Below are positions 37,626 to 50,392 of a stretch of DNA of 64,000 nt, in pieces; the stretch's first letter is position 1; each line of letters begins with the position of its first letter. The stretch lies in the NCBI GenBank assembly GCA_032358165.1, contig JAALGY010000061.1:682001-746000 (forward strand). Reading direction: 5' to 3'. Under the pieces are notes generated by a model, which had not been told where the DNA came from, did not search any database, and worked only from the letters and a program-made list of their open reading frames with translations. The position numbers were made by a program, and so were the translations under genes. This stretch comes from Diplosphaera chodatii. Taxonomy: Eukaryota > Chlorophyta > Trebouxiophyceae > Prasiolales > Stichococcaceae.

Positions 37626-40600
37626 TCATCTCTTCTCCCAGTTCAGTCGGGTGTAGCTCCAGGTAATCAGTGCCCTGCATGTCAGGCATGCTCAGGATGA
37701 GCAAGCCAGCGCCTGCCTGGCTGCGTGGTACGCTGTGCAGCTGTGGCAAGGCATTTTGGCAAGCATGGCATGCCAGGAATCGGCGAAGATACTGCATACT
37801 TTGCAGCACGTGGGACTCACCATAAAATGATAATTTCAGCGACCAGCACGGCCACGGGAACACCTGCTCAATGGGAAGGAAAGCTCAACCATGATCAGTG
37901 CACAGATGAGAGGCCGCAAGGCACACAAGAAGGTGGATATGGCTGCGTGGTGCCGGCCAGATCACTATCTGAATGAGCAGCACTGTGACCGACTGCAACA
38001 AGGCCCACAAAGCGCACCCAGGAGATGGTACTTGTAGCCGTAGAAGTCCGACAGGTAGTCGGACACTGTGACGACCATGCCATCTGCCTGCAATTGACAG
38101 GTGCTTGACCCCTGAGGTCAGCAGCTGTATTGATGCAGATCATGGTCGGGCAACATAGTGCCGAGACAGCGGGACAGCCTACAAGCTAGGCATGATGATT
38201 AGCGGCAACAGGTTGCTGCGTACCCTTTGGATGGTTGTCTGCACTTGGCCCAGCTGCGATGTGACCTGCCCATATGTCAGCCACGCCACCTACGCAGCAG
38301 GTGTGTGTCACAGTCATGTGGAAGTTGATATGCACCATTCCACGTAAGTGCGCATGAATGTGTACGTATGCCTCAACATGGCACCACCGCATGCTGAGAA
38401 GCGGCAATGCGCGCTTACCGGATCCAAATAGTGAGCCCAGATATGCCAGCCTGTTCGCGGTTGGTGCGAAGAATTTATTGAATCATTGAAAAAATTGCTA
38501 AAAAAGTTCACCAAAAATTTGACGTTTTTGTTCAATGGTAGATCAATATTCAACCTGGAATTTGGGGCGGCGGGAGGAAGAACCCCGACTCTATCGCGAA
38601 CGTGAAATATAGGCTGCCTTCGCACGTACAAAAAACTAGTCTTAGCTTAGTGGACGCAAACCATGCATGCCATGAGCTTTGCATGCCACACAGCATGTGT
38701 GTTGTCATCACGTTTCCACAGCGGTGGTGTTATAGCTGGTCTTTCACCTGAGATGATGGCACCGGCGACCACATTGGGCGTCAGTGCAATGACGGCAATG
38801 CCGAGAGATGTGAACAGCAGTACGCCCAGCGTTTCAAACAGCAGGAAGAACAGGAACTGGGATGCCGACCAGGTAAATTTGACCATGCTATACACCTGCG
38901 CCAGATCAGCTCTAATGGCAATCAATGTCCTGCTCGCATCAACTCTTGGTCGTCAAGCGCAACCTTTTACGGAAGGTTGCAAAACAAGGAGATCAGAGAG
39001 TGAGTGATGAAGGTCGTACCAGCAGCGAGAACAGAATGCTCTGTGCAATGATGTACGGGATCTCGACCGCAAGCTGAGCCATTGCATAGGCGAACCCTGA
39101 GTAGTACCCTGAAATCAGCACATGAAAGTTGAGGCACATGCGGGCACTATGCTCCTACTGACAGCATATACCTTTGTGTAGGCTGCCAAATCACCTGCTG
39201 CACGCTCCCTATAGTACACAGGACGCTCGGCAGAAACCACCGGTTGCACAGCGTTGGAATTGTAGATGCCTGCAGCATCCGTTCCAACAAACAGTGTGAA
39301 GCCTGCTGAACTGCTGCATGGGGTTCAAAGCAAACGTCCGTCAGATATGACTGAAAGCACATACAGCGCCTTTTTGCAGAAGTGCAGCTTACCCAGGAAC
39401 ATTGCGGCTGTGAACAGCGCTGCAACGACCTTCAGTACATCCAGCTCAGTGCTGCGCTTGTTGCCGACACCCCAGAAGGCGGTGCCTGTGCATTAATTTA
39501 TTGTGTCTTGTGGTTGGAGGATGCCAAGCATGACAGTCAGCGCAATGAACATCGATGTATGCTTTGCTGTTGCTCACCAAACACGAAGGCCATGATGATG
39601 GTGAACACCACCCGGACTGCAGTGTATGACGTTGTACGCCTGCGACAGCATGATGCAGCCTCTCAGACTCAACCTCTGGTGTGTGTACCATGAATGTGAT
39701 ACCACAAGGATTCATCGTTCAGCGTCCGAATGGAAATCGGGGAGTGAAAGATGCACATACCAGTAAGCCTGGCGGTTGCGCCAGTGGCAGATCAGGAACT
39801 GCTGAAACATTGTTTGGGAGTACCGGTTGGGGAAGTGCAGCGGCTGGCTGTCGGGCGGCGGCACGCTGAGCTCGTCGACCAGCTTCTCCATTCGGCTGCA
39901 CTCGCTCGATGCAGCATCAGCCAGATGGTGGGTGCATGTAGATGCAGATCGGCATGGTAAAATACATACGGAAGATCCTGCTCCAATTTCTGACATTGAA
40001 ACCGAGGTTGCCGGCAACATTACTGCAGCAGCGCCAGGAGCTAGTGGACCTGTACAGCGGGCTGGCTTCGTAGGCATCAGCAAAGTCGACGCCCAGGCGG
40101 CGCGAGCTGGCCGTGTTGGTGATGTCCAGTGCCCATGTCGCCGGGTTGTAGCCGTCCTTGATGTCTGGCACGCCGTCAATCGCCTACACGGTGTATCATT
40201 GCTGCATCTATCCTGCAACTGTGCTGAAGAAGTTCGACTTCTGCCCGTAACAGCATGTCATTGGAATCTTGGCAGCATGTCGCACAGAACGCACCTTGAA
40301 GTAGGATATCAGGTCCGAACTGCGCGTGCCCAGCGGGCCGTTGAAGATGATGCGTCCACCACGCTTCATGAGTAGCAGCTCGTCGAAGCTCTGCAGCAGC
40401 ATCAGCACACCTGGAGGCACTGCTGCAAGCTGCACCCGTCGATCAGCCAATATGGCAGGAAGCTGATCATTTTGCTAGCCATCCCCACACTTGCGCAGGT
40501 TGGTGCGTCTGTTACCTCGAAGACGTCAATGGACGGCTGGTGGATGGTGCACACCACCGTGCGGCCCGTGTCAACTGTGTTGCGCACCGCCCGCATCACA

Positions 40601-43600
40601 ATGGCTGCTCCCCGGGCATCCAGTCCTGCAGATGGGCCCAAGTGCTGTGTGTCTGTGGGCCATGTCAGCGTTGGTACCAGCTCGCTTCTGCCAGGTAGGG
40701 ACGATGGCACAACAGCAGTGCGAGTGCTCAGCTTGCAGGCTCAATTGTAATTCATAGCATTGCAGCTTGCGAGCATGTGCAACTCCGACCTGAGGTGGGC
40801 TCGTCCATGAAGACGATGGAGGGGTTGGCCACCAGCTCCACAGCAATGGTCAGCCGCTTGCGCTGCTCCACGGACAGGCCGCTGCGGCCTGCACATCGCA
40901 TGGGCTCCTCGCATATCGAAGCAGCCCTTCTGCTATGGCGCTGTGGACATCCAGTCTGCTGGCATAGTTGTGCGATTCACACAAAGCAGCAGTCAGGGCT
41001 ACCTGGCGTGCCCACGAGCGCATTGCGCAGTGGCGTCAGCTCCACGATGTCCATCACCTCGTCTGCGAAGTCCTGCACAGTGGCCTTGGATGGGGCGCCA
41101 TGCAGCCGCAAGGATGCTGAGAACAGCAGCGCCTCCCGCACCTACAAACAAACCAACTCATAGCATGTGACAGCCTGATAGATATGACCTCAAAGCCTCT
41201 GCACCTGCAACTCGGTCACTCAGGCTGTTGGTGTAATGCTTCTGCCTCCGTGGAGGACAGTGTCCATTGAGAGAACACACCGTCGTGTTGGGGGAGTGCA
41301 GGTCGTTCTGCTCCACATACCCGCACACGCGCGAGAATGTGGCAGCCACCTTGGGATGACCCTGCACCAACCACACGTATCTGCTGGTGCAGACCCTGGC
41401 CAACTGTGCCGGGCCATGCGATGTATGCCTGAGCAGGGCTCAGTATCAAGCACGGCCTTCTAGCCTACTACTTGCCTGCACCCTGATGTCGCCCTCGATG
41501 ACGCCAGTGGTCTTGCGGCCGGCGAGCACATCCATCAGCGTGGTCTTGCCGGCACCCGTTTCGCCAATCAGCGCCGTCAGCACATTTGGCCGGAACGCTC
41601 CGCTGACATCCTAAACATTGAGCAGGAATGCGATCATGAGGCAGAAGCCCAGCAGAACGAAGGCGACAAGCAAGTGAGTGCAGCAAGTACAACCATAGGC
41701 TTGCCCCCTTGCATACATAAGTAGCTCACATTCAGCAGGTACAGGCGGGGCTTGGCGCCAGGCTGGTTCCTGGGGTGAACCTGTGGCTCCGAACCAGACG
41801 GCTGATCGACTGAGTACCACACGTGATGGAAGGATAGCCACCTGCACATGACATAACTGGATTGAGTCAGGTGTGCGCAAGAGGTTGCTCTGACAGAGGA
41901 ACATACACGCAGCACAAGGCAGCTCAAGCGTTCAAGCAATGATGATGTGCTCAACCCTTTCAAGCACATGCGCAGCTGAGGGCTCTGTGTCAGCTCGGCA
42001 GCTTGCGGGTGACCGAGAAGCACTCACAGCTGATCGAAGGGCAGGGTGCTGCTGGCGGTGTCGGTCGACACCGACATGGGCGCTGCACCCTTGCCGGCTC
42101 CAGCCCAGCCGTTCTCCTGGCCGCTGACGCCCTGCTGGGCTGCTGCAGCCTTGGGCACTGCGTCGATGGTGATGGCCACGTCGAGCTCCTCGCTCGTGCT
42201 TTCAGTCGCGGCATCCGCATCCTCGCCGCTCTTTGTCTTGTCCTTGCGGGCCTTGCTGTGCTTGCCGTCAGTTGGCGCTTGGGTGGCCACAGCAGCTCCG
42301 CCACCACTCGAGTTGCCAAAGCCTGCGGATAGACCACAGCAAGCATTACATCTTATTTACTATTGAAGTGCTCATGCTGTTCAGGCGCTTCAACAGCCTG
42401 CCGCAACAAGTCTATTTCCCGTTGTATGTCAACAGGCGTGGTGCCACAGTGCATGTATGCCAATGTTGTGGCGGCTGCAGCAGCTGCAGCTCAGAGCAGA
42501 AGGCGCGCCACACCTTTCAGCCAGGCCAGGCAGGCGATGATGGCCAGGTTGGTGATGACGATGGCGCCCGCGATGTATGCGAAGCTGGTCCAGATCCACA
42601 CCTTGCTGTGATGGAACGAACGCACCTCCAGCAGCAGGTCCCCGATGGTGATGCCAGGGACAGGGCTGGGCACCTGCCACCGGGCAGCCCTGCAGCAGAG
42701 CACGACGACTGGCTGGTGTAGTGATGTTGTGGTTAGGATGACCAGTTGGAAAGACTGCGTAGGTTGTGCATCACTGCGCCAAAAATTGTTCAACTTGAAA
42801 GCCGGCACGGCAGCTGATGACATGGCCGTAATGTGCACCTGAACTCGTTGATGGCCAGCGCTTGCTGGGACCACCACAGCGGATTGCTCCACAGCACCCA
42901 GCGCCACCACCAGCGCACGCTGTCGCTTGGCAGGTTGATGCCGCCGTTGTTGAGCACGATGGTCGCCGTCAGGACCGCAACAGAGTTGGCCAGGACGGGA
43001 TCCCGTGACGCTGCTGCCACACACCTGATGAGTGAGAAGCACAGGCGAGACGGTCAACACGCTTGTTGCCAAGTACTCCCTCAAGTCCTATACTACAGTA
43101 TGCAATGTGAGGCATGCCGAAAGGGACACCTCACTGCTGAACAGATAATGCACCAAATGCAATGGTCACCGGAACATGGCGATGGCGAAGTTGTGCATCA
43201 AGAAGCTCAAGCCCCTGCAATCATGTGAAGGAGGTAGTCATCAAACAGGTTGCGATGTACAGAACCAACCCATGCACCCTGCCATAGCCGAGCAGCAGCC
43301 CAGGCACCCTGACACTTGCCAGCGCTCACCAGAAGATGAAGAAGCCAGACGCTGTCTGCTGCAGGTTTGCTCCCTGCGGTGGTGACACCAGGCAATTCTG
43401 GTCGGGACATACGACAGGAACGCTGACGAAATGGCATCGAGACCAGCGAAAGAGCATACCAGCATACATGTTCATACGCACCCAGTAGACGATTACAGAC
43501 CAGAGCAGCGACTCCACGAGCGACTGCGGGATGGAGATGACCTGCAGCAGGACAGGAGGTGCAAATGTGGCCATGCTGCAGAGCAGCAGTACGTACACTA

Positions 43601-46600
43601 TGCACTATTGTGCAGATGCGGAAGAAAGGCCTCACGATCGTTGGGACGGCAAAGGCCCACCTGCAGACAGTCGGACTGAGCCGTCAGCATGCAAGACAGG
43701 TATTGCGGTTGGTACCAGGCCAGCGCAGCAGCAGCATTTGCATGGTCAGGTGGACGGGCTGTACATTGACTTACGCGGAGTACATGAGATTGTCCCGTTG
43801 GCGAAAGTAGGGAGGCAGCCTCTTTGCCAGCAGTGACACCTCAGCCCTGCATGTTGCAGATCGCATGTTCAATCTCATTCGCACCTGCCTTTATGCCAGT
43901 GCATACCAGCACTTTACAAGCAGGCGGCGGCACAGGCATGCGCATGGGGAGCGATGCTGCGCACCAGTTGTTGAAGACTGTTGCGTTTGTCATGCGCGTA
44001 CACAGGAAACGTCAGCTTACAGCGAAATGCACACTATAGCTTGCACCCTGCCATGCACTTTAGACACACATGCACAAGTGAGCAGACGGCAAGCACTCTG
44101 TGATAAAGAGATTATGGGTATGCATGTTACTTACGCATCGATATCAAAGAAAAGAAGAGGCAGCCCAAAAGATAGCCTGCGGGAAGCGACACATCAATCA
44201 GAGCGTCAGAGCCTGCCTTGGAGCCGTCTCTACACCAGGCGCTGCACATGTGAGCGATCACATCGACAACAAGGCGCCTTGCCCACGGCTCACACCTGCT
44301 TCGTCAATGCTGTCCAAGGACCGGGTGCCCTTTGCATACAGTGTTGATAACAGCATGGCATTCCAACAGATCTGTACTGTTCTGCAGTGATGCCAGGTGC
44401 AAAGTGTGTCAGTCTTGAACAATCAAATCTGAGCATGCAGGTGTACATGCACACGACAGTCTTTGGTTCCGGACCTGAACACGTAGATGAACGCCTCCCT
44501 CTGCCAATGCACATGTTAGCGCAGTCAGTGCGTGAGCAACTCAGATGCCACTTGCTAGCAGATGCTGCAGAGTCCGCAGACTAGCCAGATGCCTGGTCAA
44601 ATGGTCCGGTCAGCACCTGAAACAACACCAACTCCCTCCGCAGCATGGCGCGCAGCAAGTCCAAGCGTGGAAGGCCGTACTTATGCTTCACCTGCAGCAT
44701 GGACATTGCAGCTTTCTTACAAAAATAATATGATGCTCTTTGAGTCGGACATGGCAGAGATGTGCAATGCGTGACAAAGACACTGGTGGTGTGCTTGCTG
44801 ACGGGTAGCAAACGCTCAGGACCATGAGTACGCATCAGGCTGTCCACTGTTGCGACGATCAGGTGCGAGATCCTCACCAGGGCGCCCTCTGGCGATGTTG
44901 CTCTGTCATAGGGCATGTCGAGCATCGCTTGCATCCGCTTTGCGGTGTTTGTCTTCTGGTAGGCGTGCAGGAACTCAGAAATCGGCACGAACTTGTAGGG
45001 TCGGTCTGCATGCGCCCAGTATTGCTGCACGTGCAAAAATAAGCATTCACTAAGCATTGACTAGCAAGGTGTAGTTCTGGCTCGAGTTTCCAGTCAGTGT
45101 GTTATTTTTTGCAACGGCATGCTGCACTGTTGACACCTATGCATCTGATACTGGCGCACTTTCGGTGCTCAGAGTGCACTAACATCAGGGCGGCTCACCG
45201 CCTGATCCTTGGGGGACGTAACCTCCTGCAGGAAGTCTGCGACTCCCTTGCGCTCCGGCAGCTGGAAGCCCATGCTCTGAAAGAAAGGCAGCACCTGCCC
45301 GACGAGGATAGCGCTTCATCATGTCTGCAACGAAATTGCTGTGCGCACAGGGAAGGCTTGATGAACACCCCACAATGCATTCACACGAGTACAGCAACTT
45401 GGCGCAGCAGCACACACCTCTGCTCTTGGGCCATGGAACAGCACCTGCCCGTCTGCCAGCAGAAGGATGTCATCAAACATTTCAAACACCTGCGCACAGA
45501 CATCATGACATCTTCAGGCGCTCGCACCATGTGTACTGATAGCACAGCAACGCGGCACATGCTGCCAAATGCATTCTTTCATCTGCAGTCCACACATGAG
45601 CAATGCAAACGTGCCTCCGGAGCAGGCTGCAGCAAAGCTACCAGCATCGTTGCCTTCCGGATGTGGCAGAAGTTGGCAAGGACCTTGACGACAGACAGGG
45701 TAGTGCTGGAGTCCTGAAGCACCAGAACAGTTGCCGGCTGTCAGTTGCAGATCAACACATCTGGAGGTCGCTCTGTACTGGACACAAGCCCTTGTACATG
45801 TCAAGAGGAGCGCACCAGCCCAGTGCTGATCTCGTCAGCAAACAACACCTTCTTTGGCCTGCACAACAGGCAGATTATGACCAGGCGTGCTCGCCGGTGT
45901 GATGTCAATGTATGCAGCCTGCAGATTTACAGCCTTAGAAAGCTGCCAAACGTGCATAATATCATCTCACCCCACAAGCTCGACTCCTGAAGTCAGCCGT
46001 TTTTTCTGTCGAGGAAGGCAGATTGAAACATCACAGAATGCTGGCTAGATGGATGGCATCACCACAACCAGCAAAACGATCAGTAGCCAACAGACTTGCT
46101 TGCGCACAGTCCCCAACACTTTCGATACTTGCCTGACCACCGCTGATGCCTCTGATCATCTCGTCGCCCACGAAGGTGTCTGCACAGTGTTCCAGCCCCT
46201 GCATGATTCTCATGGTTGTGATCATGAAGCAAAAGTCACACACAGCCGGTATGGAACAGTGCACTAGTGCCCTGGTGCATCATCCGTATGTAGTCAGAGG
46301 CAGGGTGACACGCATCCTCTCCAGTAAGCAAAAGGGCACACCAGCAGGCGCAGCATGAGCTCGGTGACGACGGAATACCGCATACCAGGTTGCGCTGCTG
46401 CCTATACCGAGCAAACTAGCATGCTCAAAAGCATTTCAGACTCTCAGCAACAGCAACAGCTACAGCTACAGCTACGATGTGGCGAACTGGGATTACTCAC
46501 CTTCATGAACGCGTCAATCTCGGGGTCGGGCTGGATGTTCTGCTCTGCCTCACGCTGCATCAGAGTCTGCAGCTCTGCAGCCTTGTGGCCCACACCCTGC

Positions 46601-48413
46601 ACCCGTGCTGCGAAGTCCATTGTCTCGCGCACCTGCAAATTGCCACATATTGCAGCGTGTCTGAATGCAGACCGATGCAACTGTCGTGCAGTCTGGAACC
46701 GCGTGGAGGACTGGGAGGATTGACGGGTCACTGCCCAATCAGCATGAGGACTCACACTCAGCTCTGCAATGTGAACGTCACGTTGGTCGATGTAGGCGGA
46801 GGTGCGCTGGGGCACGAACTCGTCCAGCCTGCACCCCGAGGGTGAAATTTCTCATATACTCTACCAGGCGGGATGACAGGATCCGAAAGCATGAGGTGCC
46901 TAGATGGAATATCGAGGTATCGCAGTGCAGATGCCATGCTGTTACTTCAGGCATGAGCCACGAGTACTCATGGTTGAGGCTCTTCTTACGTGTGGCCATT
47001 GTAGGTGACCTTGCCGCTGGTCACCAGGGAGCCGTCCAGCTTGCTGCTGAGGGCCTTGAGCAGGCTGCTCTTCCCGGAGCCAGGCGAGCCCAGTAGCAGC
47101 GTGAAGCGCCCCTGCAGGACACATGCGACTATCAGCCATATGCAACCTGCCAGACTCGAGTCCGTTCAGTACAGCGATGTAGCAGCGCAAGGGGATACGA
47201 CTGTTGTCTCACCGGCTTCAGAACGCCGCTGACGTCGTTCAGGATGACACGCTTCTGCCTTCCCGCGCCGAAGGTCAGGCCGCACATCTTGAAGGGGGCC
47301 TGCAAAGAATACAGCTCATAACCGGTTATCGGGTTTTGTTGATTAAGGGCCAGCTTAGTCGAGCAATCAGCACAGCTGCCAGCTTCAGGGTACCTGGGCG
47401 GCGGTCAGAAAGGCGTTGGGCAGGCTGGGCAGCGCGCGACTGTCCGTGAACACGTCCGCCGTGATGTCGAGCCCCTCGAAGCGGACTTCCAACTCGGAGA
47501 GCTCGATGCCGACCCTGCACGCACGTCAGTCGAAGCGTTGGCAACACATGCATAGATGCCATCCTGAACGATGCTTCACAGTACTCAAGTGTTGCCTCGC
47601 CAATGCAGATCACGTGTGCAGCGTCACCTGGCCATGCGGCTGTGCAGGCGCTGCTCCAGGGCCTGGTTGTCGGCGTCCTGCGTCGCCATCGCCCTGAGCG
47701 CGACCGCCTTGTGGTCGTCCACCTGCGCGTCGGACCACCAAGGCAATGGTGCAAGCATGTGACTGTTCATCAGAGCATCGTTGACGGAGCCTGCAGCGGC
47801 CACTGGTGGCAGATGGCACTGCTCTCCGGCGCTGTGAGGAGGGCTGACGTGATGCACCTGAACATGCACCTTCAGCATGATCAGCATGCGGAGAAACCGC
47901 TCACCTTCATCTTGCGGACTGGTACCTCCCTGAAAGCGGCGCCGTCCTCACCGGGCAGCATCGCCAGCGGCTGCGCGCCATCCACTGCGCGCCACCGCTG
48001 GTACACCTCAGCTGCGGCACGCCTGCAGTGTGCAGAACGCTCAGACGAGGTCGCAAGCGTGGCTGCTGGCCAATCAGATCCAACGGCTACAGTCGGAGTT
48101 GACACCCTTCAACATGGCATGTCGCCGGACAGGGGACTTCGTCGACCGATGCGCGTCGCCGTTTGATGACTATATACCTCTGAAGTTGTATAGCAAGCTC
48201 GCAACAGACAAAGAACGCCGCTTTCAACACCTATGAACCCAAACGAACCTTCCAGGCATCTGTTGGTGGCGACGACATAACTCACCGAAGCTCGGCGTCT
48301 TCGGTCTCGCGGTCCGTGTGCAGGTCACGATCCGAAGTCGTGAGCGAGTGCATGTGCGATCTGAAGCTGTTAAGTGCATCGGCCTGCGTCTCGTGGTGGT
48401 CCGATGCGTCCAT
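37626..48413 (-). CDS. Full-size ABCG (PDR-type) transporter 2
   Basis: The second of three tandem paralogues, from [20 protein letters not shown] at 48413 to RLNWEKR-stop at 37626. NBD1: [20 protein letters not shown] (about 47060-47110; the P-loop has SP and SS where the neighbours have PP and ST), [27 protein letters not shown] joined across an intron to [12 protein letters not shown] (about 46134 and 45990), [11 protein letters not shown] then DSSTTL on the next exon. TMD1 runs from about 44.6 to 42.5 kb ([63 protein letters not shown]). A charged linker ends STLPFDQL (about 42030). NBD2: [20 protein letters not shown] (about 41510-41565), [33 protein letters not shown] (about 40825-40880), [20 protein letters not shown]2 (about 39.8-37.6 kb) includes [20 protein letters not shown]. 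Its next exon ([12 protein letters not shown]) abuts an AT-rich segment, and the FSGFI-type residues present in paralogues 1 and 3 are not seen, so this copy may be impaired there. Tail exons [13 protein letters not shown] and [15 protein letters not shown] join in phase. Confidence 0.87.
38453..38601. other. AT-rich segment with 7-bp inverted-repeat ends inside ABC transporter 2
   Basis: The bases GTTCGCG (38453-38459) and CGCGAAC (38595-38601) are perfect inverted repeats. They flank a stretch rich in A and T runs (about 38468-38575), quite unlike the GC-rich surroundings; AT-rich bases continue to about 38640. It lies at the 5' edge of the exon for [12 protein letters not shown] (minus strand). 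It could be a small non-autonomous transposon-like insertion. No target-site duplication is evident, and no coding capacity for a transposase. Confidence 0.45.
46445..46475. repeat. CAGCAA/CAGCTA hexanucleotide repeat
   Basis: A short run of CAGCAA then CAGCTA units in an intron of ABC transporter 2, next to the exon ending EIDAFMK. Confidence 0.7.
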
Positions 48414-48888
48414 GGTCGTACTCTGCCGCAGTGCACCTGTTCACTTCAATGGCACACACGTGCATCCGAAGCAAGGGAGGGCTACGTAGGCTGCCGGCTT
48501 GCTGCAAGAAACTGTGCGAAAACTGTTTCTGGCAACTGTAAATGTGCCGCAGAAGGCAGCAAGGGCTCGCCGACAATAGGCTTATGCAGAAGTGTGCCGG
48601 TGCACCAGGAGGTGTGAGCTGACGGAGAGATTTTGCCGGCCTTGCGTCATGCCAGCGTGGCAGCGCGCGCCTGGTCACCGCAACGGCGCAAAGGCACGCA
48701 CAGGCCATCATGCGAAGAGGAGTGTAGATCAGCTGAAAGGACAGTGCGAGGTTCATAAAAAGCCTTGAAGGAGCTGGACGGGACATGTCTTTGGTCAATT
48801 GGGCAAACCCCCTGTGGATGTGCTGCAGTCGAGTTTTGCATGTGGAGCTGTAATGCCAGCGGCATGACCATGACGTAGCAGCATTTGC
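48414..48888. promoter_or_regulatory. divergent promoter region, ABC transporter 2 / B9D1
   Basis: 475 bases separate the start codons of transporter 2 (minus) and B9D1 (plus), so both 5' UTRs and promoters must fit here. I recognise no conserved core element. The unrelated functions make shared regulation uncertain. Confidence 0.5.
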
Positions 48889-50179
48889 ATGGAGAACGAG
48901 GACATACAGGCAGAGCAAGAAGAGCAGCCTGCTGGGTTCAACCTCATCATCACCGGCCAGCTCTGCAGTGTTGAGGTGACCCCATGCATGCATGCCTTCG
49001 CCTGCTACCGCTGCCAGCCATAAAGCTTTCCATACGTGCAGCCATGTGCGGAATATGCCTGTTTCCACAGTTGAGATAATTCACACCCAGTATCGAGGAG
49101 CAGTTCTGCTATGCTTGCACGTGATTTGCTTGTCAGCAGATCAGCGCCATAGTGTGTCGCGGTGCATGTGCGGAAGCGAGGTCCACCGATCCGGGACACA
49201 GGCAACATGCTTCTGTGAACCGCACATGCAGATCGCGGGGTGCCGCACCGCCTACTGCAAGCTGCAGCTGCTGCACGGCCCCGACTGGCAGCTGCTGGGC
49301 GGGGCGCAGGACGGCATCACCCAGATCACCAGCCGCGCACCCGGCTGCCTGGCCGCCAGCACCCTGACCTTCAACTTCCCGCTGGACGTGGCGTACCGCT
49401 CCGCCAACGTCTTCGGCTGGCCGCACCTGGTGGTGTGCGTGTACGGCGCCGACTTCTGGGGCCGCGACGTCATCAAGGGCTACGGGGCGGCGCGGCTGCC
49501 CACCTGCATCGGCAGGTGCTCTGCCGGCTTGTTTCTGGCCCTGTACCCGCGATTCATGTTCTGCCTGCACTGCTAAAGCTGACAGGATGACGTCAGGTGG
49601 TTTTCTCCCCTTGGGGGCTAGATTGTGGTAACACTGCGGTGCTGTCTTGCCATGCAGGTATGATCTGAAGCTGCGCCTGTTCCGGCCGCTGTCCGCGACC
49701 TGGCTGCAGCAGTGCTTCGGCTGGGCGACTGGCATGCCGGCAGAGCTGGCGGACCCGCGCATGTCCGGCTTGGCAGAGGGCAGGGAGGGTGCGAGCTGGC
49801 TGGCTGGCATCGCATGAACTGTCCGTTGCATTCGTCACATTTACGTGAAACTGGTTTGTCGGTAGTGCGTGCGCACACGTGCATGTCTGGAAGACCTCCC
49901 GCTACCACACGCTGCAGTGCTGCGCGTGAAGGCTGGCGGGCAGATCAACATTCAGGTCAGCATCGTCACTCAGGTGGGCACACTGCCATCGGTGCGAGCG
50001 CAAGTCAGATGTGAGTGCCGGACCAATACACTTCGGAGCGTGCACAGCATGAGGTCCTTCGCCCGGCAGCAGCACCTCTGGCACGCAAGACGCTGTCTAG
50101 TGCGGCGCAGGGGTTTGAGGATTTTGGGTATCAGGATGGTTCCCGGACGAGCAATGCAGGAGTAGTAAGGCTTCAATAG
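48889..50179 (+). CDS. B9D1: B9 domain-containing protein 1 (ciliary transition zone)
   Basis: A component of the tectonic-like/MKS complex at the ciliary transition zone. Five exons join in phase: 48889-48975, 49232-49515, 49658-49788, 49918-49973 and 50111-50179, giving 208 residues, against about 204 in human B9D1. Exon 1 contains FNLIITGQLCSVE, matching the family's VNGQIES-type opening. Exon 2 carries the B9 core: AYCKLQLLHGPDWQLLGG, DGITQITSR, LTFNFPLDVAYRSANVFGWP, LVVCVYGADFWGRDVIKGYG. Exon 3 has ELADPRMSGLAEGRE, exon 4 LRVKAGGQINIQVSIVTQ and exon 5 DFGYQDGS. The length and unbroken order of family landmarks argue for a functional gene. It lies on the opposite strand between ABC transporters 2 and 3, and its stop is 213 bases from the converging stop of transporter 3. 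Confidence 0.93.
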
Positions 50180-50392
50180 CGGTACAGCAATACAACCCAG
50201 GTGACGAACAGGTGCTGCTCTGACAACCATAATAGATACTTCCAACTTCTGAAGTGGTGCTGCCAAGCAATCTGGGTACTTCAGGATCCACGAAGGGCAG
50301 TGCAACGCAGGTTTGCCGACCTCCAAGCGCTGTTGCAGCTATGCTGTGTACGGCTGTGAAACTATCGTGGCGGCGGGGGCACCAACTTGCTA

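Noticed and set aside
48370..49068. 232-codon minus-strand open frame spanning the transporter 2 start
   Set aside because: It overlaps the real first exon of transporter 2 in another frame and the antisense of B9D1 exon 1. No family similarity.
49133..49831. 232-codon minus-strand open frame
   Set aside because: Antisense of B9D1 exons 2 and 3, whose plus-strand reading matches a known family over its whole length.
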